Counted from the first letter of the stretch, positions 46,034 to 55,002 are shown. The stretch: DNA of 64,000 nt from Bin55 sp965205965 (GCA_965205965.1 CBDBHT010000007.1:434001-498000), one strand, 5' to 3'. Program-made: numbers and translations. Notes: a model not told the origin generated them from the letters alone.

Positions 46034-47254
46034 ATGATTCGGGAAGATTATACGCACAATGACACGAAGAAGTCGGCATGCCATCATCTGGCGGACGATG
46101 AGGACTTTGTGAGGCGGCTGGTGCAAGAGACGCTCAACGAGGTGCTGGAGAGTGAGATGACGGAGTTTCTGGGAGCGGGCAAGAGCGAGCGGACGAAGAC
46201 GCGTCAGGGCTACCGTTCCGGATACTACCGGCGCGATCTGACGATGAAGGTGGGCGAGATCGAGCTGAGGGTTCCGCAGGAACGCAGCGGCCAGTTCAGC
46301 ACGCGGGTGTTCGAGCGCTATCAGCGTTCGGAGAAGGCCCTGGTGGCCGTGCTGTCGGAGATGTATGTGCAGGGGGTCTCGACGCGTCGGGTGGGCCGAC
46401 TGGCGGAGGATCTGTGCGGTCACGAGTTTTCGCCGGCGACGATCTCGGCCATGGTGTCGAAGCTGGACGCGTCGCTGAAGGCGTTTGCGGAACGTCGGCT
46501 GGAGGAGGCGTATCCGTATGTGCTGCTGGATGCCCGGTATGAGAAGGTGAGAGAGGAGGGCTCGGTGCGTTCCCGGGCGGTGCAGATTGCCCTCGGGATT
46601 GACGGCGAGGGTCGGCGTCAGGTGCTGGCGGCGGAGGTGGCGAACCGGGAAAGCGAGGTGTCGTGGACGGAATTCCTCTCGCATCTGAAGGAACGTGGCC
46701 TGCGGGGAGTCGAGTATGTGGTCTCGGACAGTCATGAGGGATTGAAGCATGCGATCTCGAAAGTGCTGCCGACCGCGCTGTGGCAACGGTGCTGCGTCCA
46801 TTTTCTGCGCAATGCCAGGGACAAGCTGTCCCGGAGTGCTGATCCCGCGTGTCTGGAGGGTTTGAAACGGTTGTGGGGCTGTGAGCATGTCGGGGAGGCT
46901 CGTGAGGCACTGGGTGCCTGGGTAGCCCGTTGGGGCGATGAGAAAGGGTTTGGCAGGCTAGTGGAATGGGTCGAGGATCATGTCGAGGAGACGCTGACGG
47001 TGTATCGGCTGCCTAGGGAACATCGCCTGCGGATGAAGTCCACGAACATGCTGGAGCGGTACAACGAGGAGCTCCGTCGGCGCACGCGTGTCGTCCGGAT
47101 CTTCCCGAACGCGGAGTCCTGTCTGCGTCTGATCTTGGGACTTGCGGCGGAGACCCATGAGCGGTGGCTGACGGGGCAGCGTTATCTATATGGCCGGATC
47201 GGCGTGGTTCGCGCATCCGAACCGGAATCCGAGACATGGCAGGAGGCGGCATGA
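46034..47254 (+). CDS. IS256-family transposase (copy 2)
   Basis: 406 residues from ATG 46034, which follows AAAGGAG by seven bases. Same motifs as copy 1 (GAGKSERTKTRQGYRSGYY, LLDARYEKVR, YVVSDSHEGLKH, CVHFLRNARDKL, STNMLERYNEELRRR). A handful of residues differ (for example SRRVGRLAED against VSRLAED). The frame and both element ends are intact, so it is potentially active and could act on either copy. Confidence 0.92.
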   Translation: MIREDYTHNDTKKSACHHLADDEDFVRRLVQETLNEVLESEMTEFLGAGKSERTKTRQGYRSGYYRRDLTMKVGEIELRVPQERSGQFSTRVFERYQRSEKALVAVLSEMYVQGVSTRRVGRLAEDLCGHEFSPATISAMVSKLDASLKAFAERRLEEAYPYVLLDARYEKVREEGSVRSRAVQIALGIDGEGRRQVLAAEVANRESEVSWTEFLSHLKERGLRGVEYVVSDSHEGLKHAISKVLPTALWQRCCVHFLRNARDKLSRSADPACLEGLKRLWGCEHVGEAREALGAWVARWGDEKGFGRLVEWVEDHVEETLTVYRLPREHRLRMKSTNMLERYNEELRRRTRVVRIFPNAESCLRLILGLAAETHERWLTGQRYLYGRIGVVRASEPESETWQEAA

Positions 47255-47275
47255 AACGCCCGAAAATTTCGCGCC

Positions 47276-47311
47276 GAGCGGAGACCCGCCCATATGGGCG
47301 GGTCTCCGCTC
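47276..47311. terminator. 36 bp perfect palindrome after the IS256 transposase gene (copy 2)
   Basis: Identical to the one at 2285-2320. Its exact conservation in both copies suggests it belongs to the element, perhaps as a transcription or replication block near the right end. Confidence 0.5.
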
Positions 47312-47344
47312 CCACCAGAAATTGCAGAAAATTCTTGACACAAC

Positions 47345-48371
47345 TTTTCCGCAGGTGCCGATCCTGATCCGCGCCGACGGGGCCTACTGCCGCGACGAGT
47401 TGATGACGTGGTGCGAGGCGCGGGGCGTGGATTACGTGCTGGGACTGCCGCGCAATGATCGGCTGAAAGACCGGGTCCAACCGTTGATGGACGATCTGCG
47501 GGACCGGTTGAAGCGGGATCCGGACTATGCGCAGCAAGCGGTCCGCGGCTACCAGAGCTTCGACTATCGCACGCGCGACAGCTAGAGCCGCGAACGCCGC
47601 GTGATCGCCAAGGCCGAATGGCTGCCGGGACAACCGGTCGGCAACGCGGACGGGGAACCGGCCGGCAAGGCCGACGGCGGACCGGCCGGCAAGGCCGACG
47701 GCGGACCGGCCGGCAAGGCCGACGGGGAACCGGCCGGCAAGGCCGACGGGGAACCGGCCGGCAAGGCCGACGGGGAACCGGCCGGCAAGGCCGACGGGGA
47801 ACCGGCCGGCAAGGCCGACGGGGAACCGGCCGGCAACGCGGACGGGGAACCGGCCGGCAAGGCCGACGGCGGACCGGCCGGCAACGCGGACGGGGAACCG
47901 GCCGGCAAGGCCGACGGCGGACCGGAGGCCGGCGCGGAAGGCCCATGTGCGACGGTCGGCGAAGCCCGGTACAACAGTCGCTTCGTCGTCACCTCGCTCC
48001 AGCATCCCGACGCGCCAACGGTCTACGAAGAGATGTACTGCGACCGGGGTGAGGCCGAAAACTGGATCAAGGAACAGAAGAACGATTTGTTCCTGGACCG
48101 ATGCTCCAGCAGCCTCTGGAACGTCAACGCACTCCGGCTCCGGATGAGCGCACTGGCCCATGCCCTTCATTGCATGATGAAGCACCGGCTCGAGAACCTT
48201 CCGGTATCCTCCATGCTGCGCCGGAGCCGTCCATCGACGCTGCGCAAGTGCCTGTTCCGGATCCCGGTGCGCGTGACGGTGTCCACGCGGCGGATCCATC
48301 TGGCGTTCGGGTCCACCTTCCCGTACTGGAAAGATTTCCGCTTGATCTGGGCCAGCTTGGCACCAACGTAA
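47345..48371 (+). pseudogene. IS1380 transposase, 3' piece with stop codon and repeat expansion (copy 2)
   Basis: Resumes at FPQVPILIRADGAYCRDELM (second Asp) and runs to a premature TAG at 47583-47585, where copy 1 has TGG (Trp). After it the frame stays open through the expanded octapeptide repeat, YCDRGEAENWIKEQKNDLFL (Glu) and the normal C-terminus. Missing the first catalytic Asp region, it is non-functional. Confidence 0.88.
47637..47924 (+). repeat. 24 bp tandem repeat, 12 units, encoding GKADGEPA-type octapeptides
   Basis: Twelve in-frame units of 24 bp such as GCCGGCAAGGCCGACGGGGA-ACCG, encoding variants AGKADGEP, AGKADGGP and AGNADGEP. Copy 1 of the transposase has only two units at 13060-13107. 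The unit length is a multiple of three, so expansion keeps the frame. Confidence 0.92.
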
Positions 48372-48639
48372 AAGCCCGGTGCAACCGGGTGCATGACGCT
48401 GGCGGCGGAGCGCGCCGACCTCCCCGCGCCCGGATGCTCAGCGATTCGCCGTCCCGCCCGCAAAAAGGCGGGGAAAACACACGCATCCCCGCCCTCCGAA
48501 GCCTTTTCAAACTCGCGACGCGACATTCCATGCCCCGTACCCCACGCATCCCGTGAAAAACATCATTTTCGACTTGGTTATGAGAAATCCGGGCTAGTAG
48601 CCCATCTCCATTGAATTGATAGGTTAGTAGGGTATGATG

Positions 48640-50319
48640 CAGCAATTGCCCGTATAGCCCCAACCCCGCTATAGGTATGGACTTTGCGCATTGGCTTTCG
48701 CAATAATAAGAGCGTAGGCTTATCGTTTGAGGATGGATGATAGGTTAATATAGAGTTACCAGACAAACGAGGTATCCAAGGATGGGTGCGTTGAAGTTGC
48801 GCAAGGATGTGAGCAAACCCGGTTTGCTGCGGGTGGTTCGTGAAGTATTTGAGGCGGTCGTTGAGGAGGTATGCGGGCGGAAGTTTTCCACCGGTGACTG
48901 TCTGATGTCGGGTCTGGCGGTGTTTCTGGAGAAGCACGCCTCGCTGCTGCAGTTTGATGTAACGAGGCACCGGCACTCGGTGGTGGAAATGAATCTGCGT
49001 CGTCTGTACGGTCTGGCGCAGGTTCCCTGCGACACGACTCTGCGCCGTCGCCTGGATCCGATCTCGCCGGTGCGGTATCGGCGGGCGTTTCAGCAGGTAC
49101 TGCAACGCGCCCAGTGCGGCAAGGCACTGCAGCGGATGTCGGCGTGGCGCGGTCATTATCTGATAGCCGTGGATGGTACCGGCACCTTTTCCTCCCAGCG
49201 GGTTCACGGTCCGTGCTGTCTGCGGGCCCGGCATCGCAACGGTTCGACCACGTACTCCCATCAGCAGTTGTGTGCGGTGATGGTGCATCCGGATCAGCGG
49301 CAGGTGCTGCCGATGGCGATAGAAGCGGTTTGCAACGGGGATGGCTCGACGAAGAACGACTGCGAGCGGGGTGCCTGGGCCCGGCTAGTTCCGGTCCTGG
49401 CTTCGCTTTATCGGCGCATGAAGCTGATCGTGATTGCCGATGGGCTGTTCTCGCAGGGTCCCCAGATCCGGCTGCTGCAGGAGCATGGACTGCGCTTTCT
49501 GCTGGTGGCTCGGGCGGGCGACCATCCGCATCTGCAGGCTCAGCTGGATCGTTCCGATGCGCCCTGGTTTGCAGATCCCTCGCCCGAAGGGCAGGAGCGG
49601 GATCGCCAGCTGCGCGTGGTGCCGGAGGTGGAACTGAATGCTGCGAACCCCGACCTGAGGGTCCAGGTGCTGCAGAGTTCGGAGCGGCGTGGCTCCGGCG
49701 AGGATGCGCGGCGGGCGTTCACCTGGGTCACCGATCTGCCGCTCAATCCGCATAACGCCAGCGAACTGGCCCGCGCGGCTCGCAGTCGCTGGAAGATCGA
49801 GAACGAGACCTTCAACACGCTGAAGAACGTCCAGTACCTGGAACACAACTTCGGACACGGAACCCAGCACCTGTCGGATACTTTCGCTGCGCTGATGCTG
49901 CTGGCGTTCCTGATCGACCAGCTGCTGGAAATGGCCTGCCCCGTCATGAAGCAAATCTTCGCCAAGTGCTATACCCGAACCGCGACGTGGGAACGTCTGC
50001 GCAGCAGTTTCTGTGCGGTAGCCTTCCGCAACTGGCAGGAACTGTACGGCCACGCCCTCGGGATCTACACCGCGTACCTCGCCTACGATACGTCCTGACG
50101 GCCGACCGCCTCTCCAGCTGCTCGATGAAGAAGGGATCGGGACGTCGTCCCGAGACCCCATGCCGCCCTGACGGTCAAGAGACCTGCATATCGATGCCCG
50201 GAACCCGTTCCAACGCACGACGACATGCCATGCAAACCGTCTGAAAACGTCGGTTTCCCGTACCGAAACATGAAAAGACCGACATCAAGCCCAAAATGAA
50301 ACTATACGGGGAATTGCTG
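48640..50319 (+). mobile_element. Full-length parent transposon of the family D MITEs (copy 2)
   Basis: 1680 bp between CAGCAATTGCCCGTATAG and its inverted repeat ending 50319, holding one intact transposase gene. No matching duplication flanks it (GGTATGATG left, ATGGGGAGG right), since its right side abuts a truncated IS630. Terminal 80 bases match the MITEs at 590-4597 and 59607-59814. Confidence 0.88.
48782..50098 (+). CDS. DDE transposase of uncertain IS family, intact
   Basis: 438 residues. An N-terminal helical domain (GRKFSTGDCLMSGLAVFLEK, SLLQFDVTRHRH, PCDTTLRRRLDPISP) precedes an RNase H-like core: YLIAVDGTGTFSSQRV (Asp), STKNDCERGAWARLVP, KLIVIADGLFSQGPQI (Asp) and SRWKIENETFNTLKN (Glu), then EHNFGHGTQHLSDTFAALML. 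The core is of the IS4-like clan, and the DGT-FSS and KNDCE motifs are shared with transposases often listed as not classified. It starts at ATG 48782. It is the only intact source of this activity in the window and probably mobilises the related MITEs. Confidence 0.85.
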   Translation: MGALKLRKDVSKPGLLRVVREVFEAVVEEVCGRKFSTGDCLMSGLAVFLEKHASLLQFDVTRHRHSVVEMNLRRLYGLAQVPCDTTLRRRLDPISPVRYRRAFQQVLQRAQCGKALQRMSAWRGHYLIAVDGTGTFSSQRVHGPCCLRARHRNGSTTYSHQQLCAVMVHPDQRQVLPMAIEAVCNGDGSTKNDCERGAWARLVPVLASLYRRMKLIVIADGLFSQGPQIRLLQEHGLRFLLVARAGDHPHLQAQLDRSDAPWFADPSPEGQERDRQLRVVPEVELNAANPDLRVQVLQSSERRGSGEDARRAFTWVTDLPLNPHNASELARAARSRWKIENETFNTLKNVQYLEHNFGHGTQHLSDTFAALMLLAFLIDQLLEMACPVMKQIFAKCYTRTATWERLRSSFCAVAFRNWQELYGHALGIYTAYLAYDTS

Positions 50320-51182
50320 ATGGGGAGGCGGAAGCTCGGCTGGTGGCGATCGCCTGCGGCGATCCCCCGGAGGGCTACGCGCGGTGGTCGTTGCGCTTGC
50401 TCGCGGACCGCTTGGTGGAGTGCGAGATCGTGGATGGCGTGAGTCGGGAGACGGTTCGTCGTACGCTAAAAAAAACGACCTTAAACCGTGGTTGAAGCAA
50501 TGCTGGTGCATTCCCCCGAAGTCGGATGCGCAGTTTGCGTGCGCCATGGAGGACATCCTGGAGGTGTATCATCGGGAATATCAGGACGATGAGGTGCTGG
50601 TGTGCATGGACGAGACCCATCGGCAGCAGGTGAAGGAAGTGCGGGTTCCGCGGCCAGCCGAACCCGGAACGCCCGCGACGTACGACTATGAGTACGAACG
50701 CAACGGCGTGAGCAACCTGTTTATGCTGTTCGCACCACTGGGAGGTTGGCGACGCGTGGACGTGACGAAGCGACGCACGAAAGTCGACTGGGCACGGCAG
50801 ATCCAACGGTTGGTGGACGAGGACTACCCGGATAAGCGTGTCGTGCTGGTCATGGACAACTTAAACACGCATGCTCCGGCTTCGTTCTACGAGGCGTTCG
50901 AGCCGGCCGAGGCGCGGCGCGGCGCATCGCCGAGCGGCTGGAGATCCACTATACGCCCAAGCACGGCAGCTGGCTGAACATGGCCGAGATTGAGATCGGT
51001 GCGATGGTCGGCCAATGCCTGAACCGTCGTCTGCCCGACCGCGAAACCCTACGCCGTGAAGTCGATGCTTGGCAGGAGCGAAGGAACCGCGACGCCGTGC
51101 GAGTGGACTGGCGATTCACGACCGCCGACGCACGGATCAAACTGAAATCACTTTACCCATCAATACAAAAGTGATAGCCTAC
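50320..51182 (+). pseudogene. IS630-family transposase, N-terminally truncated and frameshifted
   Basis: The first frame reads GEAEARLVAIACGDPPEGYA, RWSLRLLADRLVECEIVDGV and SRETVRRTLKK, entering at the transposon junction (the first 100 or so residues are missing). At a run of eight A (50468-50475) a minus-one shift leads to NDLKPWLKQCWCIPPKSDAQ, VLVCMDETHRQQVKEVRVPR and VVLVMDNLNTHAPASFYEAF. An extra base in GCGCGGCGCGGCGC (near 50920) then breaks the frame; the end continues as MAEIEIGAMVGQCLNRRLPD and KLKSLYPSIQK. The right end GATAGCCTAC is followed by TA. Not functional as it stands. Confidence 0.85.
50469..50475 (+). other. Putative minus-one slippery site in IS630 (A AAA AAA C)
   Basis: Upstream frame CTA AAA AAA ACG and downstream frame AAA AAA AAC both align with IS630 transposase consensus, so a minus-one slip here would join orfA and orfB. 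Confidence 0.6.
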
Positions 51183-51194
51183 TAGACGTCATCT

Positions 51195-51304
51195 GGGAAC
51201 CTCGATTTATTGCTGTTTTGGCGAATCATGCCCGATATAAGTGCATGATTTTTAATCATATAAGGATTGTCCACCCCCGCTTGCTTCGAGTAAATGAGGT
51301 GTCC
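51195..51304. mobile_element. Family B MITE, copy next to the marR gene
   Basis: 110 bp from GGGAACCTCGATTTATTG to GAGTAAATGAGGTGTCC, the reverse orientation of the copy at 21310-21420. No target duplication is visible. It ends 44 bases from the end of marR. Confidence 0.75.
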
Positions 51305-51347
51305 GCTTAAGTGCCATTCATGGCCTAATAATTCGACGTGGTTGAGC

Positions 51348-51836
51348 TTAACCATCGTTACTATTTAAGATGGAACCGTTTTTCATTTCGAGTTCGTCAA
51401 TCTTTTTCGAGAGTTTGTTAAAGATTCTGTTTAACTCGTCCATCTCGTCAACCGACAGCATTCCGGCCAGTTCCTCTTCATACCTAAGTGCCAGCGGAGC
51501 GACTTTCTGATAGATGTCGACACCGGATTGCGATAAGCGAAGATGGGCAACTCTGCCGTCCTTTTGCGACGCAAATCGCTTTACGTGTTTTTTTCCCACA
51601 AGCGATTGGACGACTCGCGATACCGACACTTTATCCATTGCCGTTTGATTAGCAACCTCCTTTGAAGTTAAGCCAGGCTCTTCACCAAGTACGGCGATAA
51701 CGCGCCATTCCGGGATTCGTATGTTAAATCGTTCGCTGTATGCTGTAGCAATTAACGAACTAACTCGGTTAGATAAGACTGAAAGCCTGTACGGCAGAAA
51801 CTCTTGGAGCTTAAGCGAACTTGTTTTTTGTTTCAT
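51348..51836 (-). CDS. MarR-family transcriptional regulator
   Basis: 162 residues with a winged helix-turn-helix: the IPEWRVIAVLGEEPGLTSKE segment, VANQTAMDKVSVSRVVQSLV as the recognition helix and ASQKDGRVAHLRLSQSG as the wing; N- and C-terminal helices form the dimer interface. The long arms (SLKLQEFLPYRLSVLSNRVS) fit MarR proteins of the HpaR/HmgR-like group. Divergent from hpd-hmgA with 44 bases between starts, so it most likely controls these genes and itself in response to homogentisate or another aromatic acid; this is inference from context. Intact, backbone composition. Confidence 0.88.
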   Translation of the reverse strand: MKQKTSSLKLQEFLPYRLSVLSNRVSSLIATAYSERFNIRIPEWRVIAVLGEEPGLTSKEVANQTAMDKVSVSRVVQSLVGKKHVKRFASQKDGRVAHLRLSQSGVDIYQKVAPLALRYEEELAGMLSVDEMDELNRIFNKLSKKIDELEMKNGSILNSNDG

Positions 51837-51880
51837 ATGTAACTATATTCTCATGTAACTAATTACTACGTGAGTGTGCA
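51837..51880. promoter_or_regulatory. Divergent marR/hpd control region with candidate operator
   Basis: A 44-base gap. ATGTAACTA occurs twice (51843 region and 51853), and GTAACTAATTAC at 51855-51866 is a near-perfect palindrome (10 of 12). This is a plausible MarR-family operator placed to block both promoters. Confidence 0.45.
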
Positions 51881-52936
51881 ATGACGGGTTACGACAATCC
51901 CTTGGGTACGGATGGCTTCGAGTTTATCGAATTCACTAGTGCGGAACCGGCTTCTTTGGAAAAGAGCCTTGAAAATCTTGGATTCATTTGTGTAGGACAT
52001 CACAAACATAAGAATGTAAGGCTCTATAAGCAAAACGACATCAATTTCATTGTAAACGCGGAAGATCATTGCCAAGCGTCGGAATATGCAAATCAGCATG
52101 GTCCGTCCGCAAACGCGCTTGCTTTTCGAGTCCGCGACGCAGCACATGCAATCCAACAAGCGGAAGCGCGAGGTGCGACTGTTGTTCACCAGCAGGTAGG
52201 GCCGATGGAGCTAAATATACCAGCCATCAAAGGGGTTGGTAACTCACTGATCTATTTTGTGGACCGCTACGACAAGGCGTCTATTTACGATGTTGATTTC
52301 GACTTGGACGCGAAAAAAATTAGCAACGCTACAGGGGACCTTAGTGCGATAGACCACGTCACGCAAAACCTCCATCGCGGAAACGTGCAGAAATACACTC
52401 AATTCTATGAGCAGATATTTAACTTCCGCGAAACTCGCGGGTTTGAAATTCACGGAGTAAAGACGGGTTTGGTCAGTCGCGTCATGACCAGCCCGTGTGA
52501 CAAGATAAGCATGCCAATCAACGAATCCACGGATGACGAATCACAAATCGAAGAATTCCTGTCTAAGTATCGCGGTGAGGGCATTCAACATATTGCGTTG
52601 AGTACACACAATATCGTCTCCACGGTTAGTTCACTTCGGAGATACGGCATTGATTTCCAAGAAACTCCCGCCACTTACTACGATGCCCTGCCTGAGCGCG
52701 TAAAAGGCTTCGACATGGAACCGTCTGCACTGAAGGAACAACAAATTCTGCTAGATGGTTCATCAAATGAGGGTTATCTTCTACAGATATTTACACGGGA
52801 CTTCGTTGGTCCGATGTTCTTTGAAATTATTGAGCGAAAAGGTAACACGGGCTTTGGAGAGGGGAATTTTCAAGCATTATTTGATTCGATTGAGCGCGAT
52901 CAAATTGAACGAGGAGTGATTAGTGAACACCATTAA
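51881..52936 (+). CDS. hpd: 4-hydroxyphenylpyruvate dioxygenase
   Basis: Converts 4-hydroxyphenylpyruvate to homogentisate, the second step of tyrosine breakdown. 351 residues, two vicinal-oxygen-chelate domains. Iron ligands can be placed in AIDHVTQNL (His, residue about 159), GEGIQHIALST (His, about 240) and MFFEIIERKG (Glu, about 322). Also conserved: NPLGTDGFEFIEF at the start, GFEIHGVKTGL, and GFGEGNFQALFDSIERDQ at the end. The start ATG at 51881 lacks a strong ribosome binding site. hmgA overlaps its end by 14 bases, so the pair is co-transcribed. Maleylacetoacetate isomerase and fumarylacetoacetase are not in this window. Confidence 0.96.
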   Translation: MTGYDNPLGTDGFEFIEFTSAEPASLEKSLENLGFICVGHHKHKNVRLYKQNDINFIVNAEDHCQASEYANQHGPSANALAFRVRDAAHAIQQAEARGATVVHQQVGPMELNIPAIKGVGNSLIYFVDRYDKASIYDVDFDLDAKKISNATGDLSAIDHVTQNLHRGNVQKYTQFYEQIFNFRETRGFEIHGVKTGLVSRVMTSPCDKISMPINESTDDESQIEEFLSKYRGEGIQHIALSTHNIVSTVSSLRRYGIDFQETPATYYDALPERVKGFDMEPSALKEQQILLDGSSNEGYLLQIFTRDFVGPMFFEIIERKGNTGFGEGNFQALFDSIERDQIERGVISEHH

Positions 52937-54044
52937 CCCAACTTGGTCTCGCGGAGTTACCTCGAGACAAGCCCACGCTAACCTACCAGAAGGGACTTAT
53001 GAACGTGAACTGGGCCGAGACGGTTTTAACGGTCCATCCTCGCATATGTATCACGCGCGACCCCCGACGGACTGGATCAGCTTTGAAGGCCCTTTGCGGC
53101 CTCGCGCGTTCAATACAGCACATGTCGAGCAGACGACTAACCCGATAGGCGCGGTAGCGTTACTGAGTAATCCGTTTGTTGAACTTCGATATTGGCGTAC
53201 AGATTCATCGATGGACCACCTCGTTCGAAACGCCGACGGCGATTGGCTTCTGTTCGTCCATCAAGGGAGTGCTGAGTGGTTCTGCGACTACGGGCACCTC
53301 TCACTTAACCGCGGCGATTATCTGTTAATCCCACGCGGCACCATGTGGTATCTGAAAGTAGACGGTACCTTTGAAGCTTTAATGATCGAAGCCACTCAGG
53401 ACCGCTTTCGACTTCCTGAACGAGGTTTGCTTGGTTCCCATGCGTTTTTCGACCCCGCTATGCTTGACGTACCTGATGTTGATGATGCGTTTCAGTCGCA
53501 AATGGATAGCGACCCTTGGCGTGTCGTAGTGAAGCGTCACAACGCGGTCTCCACAATTACTTATCCGTACAATCCGTTAGATGCTCTTGGTTGGACGGGC
53601 ACACTGGCTCCTGTACGTATCAACGTCTCCGACCTTCGTCCGATCGTCAGCCACCGATACCATTTGCCTCCTTCGGTACATGCAACATTCGTAGCAGAAA
53701 AATTCTTGGTAAGTACTTTTGTCCCGCGTCCCTTCGAAACCGATCCGGATGCGATCAAGGTTCCTTTTTTTCATAACAATGACGACTACGACGAAGTGCT
53801 TTTCTACCACGAAGGTAACTTCTTCAGTCGAGATAATATCGGTGCCGGTACGATCACGCTTCATCCTGCTGGTATTACACATGGTCCACAACCTGGTGCT
53901 CTTAAACACATGCTTCATCAACCAAAGAAAGCAACCAATGAGTACGCGGTGATGATAGATTCCCAAGTACCTTTTTCGGTTAATTGCTCTGCAGCGGAGA
54001 TCGAGGGCTACACAGAAAGCTGGAATGGTCACAAATCACCTTAG
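52923..54044 (+). CDS. hmgA: Homogentisate 1,2-dioxygenase
   Basis: Opens the ring of homogentisate to maleylacetoacetate. 373 residues, the short bacterial form. The cupin iron site is recognisable in the C-terminal half: YDEVLFYHEGNFFSRD (His, Glu) and LHPAGITHGPQPGALKH (His), with the catalytic base region in the WLLFVHQGSAEWFCDYGHLS barrel. The start GTG at 52923 is set by GAGGAG at 52912-52917 and overlaps the end of hpd, so translation is probably coupled. Together with hpd it lets the cell use tyrosine or phenylalanine as far as maleylacetoacetate; the last two steps must be encoded elsewhere, or the pathway is incomplete. Confidence 0.95.
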   Translation: MNTINPTWSRGVTSRQAHANLPEGTYERELGRDGFNGPSSHMYHARPPTDWISFEGPLRPRAFNTAHVEQTTNPIGAVALLSNPFVELRYWRTDSSMDHLVRNADGDWLLFVHQGSAEWFCDYGHLSLNRGDYLLIPRGTMWYLKVDGTFEALMIEATQDRFRLPERGLLGSHAFFDPAMLDVPDVDDAFQSQMDSDPWRVVVKRHNAVSTITYPYNPLDALGWTGTLAPVRINVSDLRPIVSHRYHLPPSVHATFVAEKFLVSTFVPRPFETDPDAIKVPFFHNNDDYDEVLFYHEGNFFSRDNIGAGTITLHPAGITHGPQPGALKHMLHQPKKATNEYAVMIDSQVPFSVNCSAAEIEGYTESWNGHKSP

Positions 54045-54720
54045 TTACGGGTCGTACTGACGCCAACTGATCGGCAGTTCGTGGGAAGTCTCTATATAGT
54101 TCAAATTGGCCTAGGGATAGTCCATGTTGGATACACATGGTTTGGGCCTTAGGCCCGTGCATGTTGAAGTTAGCTGGGGTATGTACGCATGCGCGACGAA
54201 CGTTTCGCACACAGTGTCGATTTTGTTGTAGCACTCAACTACGGGCTAAAATCTTTGAAATAGGCGTCCCGCCTCGTTACGTTTTTCCTAGAGTGATTGG
54301 CTTTACTCTCGCAGTATTAGGGTAGCCTTCTCATTGGGAGATATAAAGGATTCACGACGATTCGTGAATTCAGCTGACGGGTTTGCACCGTCTCCGCAGA
54401 ACTTGTTTCGTGCCATAGTCAATTCCCCTTTACTTTGTGACTTTACGTAAACTAATCGTTGTATGGCCCACGTGAGCAGTTGTGCGAGTATGATTGACCA
54501 TCATCATGAGGCCCTCGGATGGTCGTAGTTAAGGAAGGTACGTGATGTCGAGTACTGAAAGATGATTATTATCAATACTATTTAAACGCAACTTCGATAG
54601 GCATGTAAGTAACGCTGACTACGCATTTAACTTGATCAATCCCAATATAGGTCATAGATCGTCAAGTGTACACCCAAGTCAATACGATGCGTCTAACCAT
54701 TCACCATTGGTAGTTTAAAA
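54045..54720. other. Intergenic region without a recognisable gene
   Basis: About 680 bases with only short frames. No RNA, MITE or shared repeat was found. It may contain the remains of further aromatic-catabolism genes, but nothing can be supported. Confidence 0.5.
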
Positions 54721-55002
54721 GTGAATTTTAAAAGGCTGAAACACCAGACTGTTGTAACCATCGTTCGTTTACTGCAATGGAGCAGTCAGCTGCCCACTGG
54801 TATACGTTCGGTATTAGGCATACTGTTTATGATTGGCGGGGTCCTAGGATTTCTTCCCATTCTAGGTTTTTGGATGTTCCCGCTAGGTTTTGCACTAGTT
54901 GCTTTTGATATTCCTTGGACCAAGCATCTGATCGAAGATTGGATGGCACGTAAAGAGCAGGAGTTTGCGAAGCTTCAAGTTGATGACATGCCCACTCAGT
55001 AA
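54721..55002 (+). CDS. Small membrane protein of unknown function
   Basis: 93 residues from GTG 54721. Two hydrophobic stretches: IRSVLGILFMIGGVLGFLPI and LGFWMFPLGFALVAFDIP. The motif FLPILGFWMFPLGFALVAFD recurs in small conserved membrane proteins of proteobacteria whose role is not known. A basic N-terminus and a charged C-terminus (ARKEQEFAKLQ) suggest both ends lie in the cytoplasm. No close neighbours; it may be monocistronic. Confidence 0.65.
   Translation: MNFKRLKHQTVVTIVRLLQWSSQLPTGIRSVLGILFMIGGVLGFLPILGFWMFPLGFALVAFDIPWTKHLIEDWMARKEQEFAKLQVDDMPTQ

Larger units (their letters stand above)
45876..47344 (+). mobile_element. IS256-family insertion sequence, copy 2
   Basis: 1469 bp, with ends GTTGTGTATAAATTTGTCTG and, inward from the right, GTTGTGTCAAGAATTTTCTG. 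It joins a DruA-IS4 fragment on the left to an IS1380 fragment on the right, with no target duplication; about 330 bp of IS1380 are missing at this junction, so recombination has taken place. Confidence 0.9.
40251..48593 (+). mobile_element. Second copy of the IS1380 chimera, enlarged by three further insertions
   Basis: The left end CCCTTATTTCTCATAA (40251) and right end (ending 48593) match the ends of the 9918-13776 chimera. Flanks are CTAA and CTAG, not a perfect duplication. The IS1380 transposase gene is cut into 41233-41433, 43783-43992 and 47345-48371 by a DruA-Tn5-like transposon, part of a DruA-IS4 element and an IS256. About 330 bp of IS1380 (equivalent to 12440-12767) are missing between the last two pieces. 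Confidence 0.75.

Noticed and set aside
47637..47924. CRISPR-like array
   Set aside because: The 24 bp units are contiguous, without spacers, and lie in frame inside a transposase gene.
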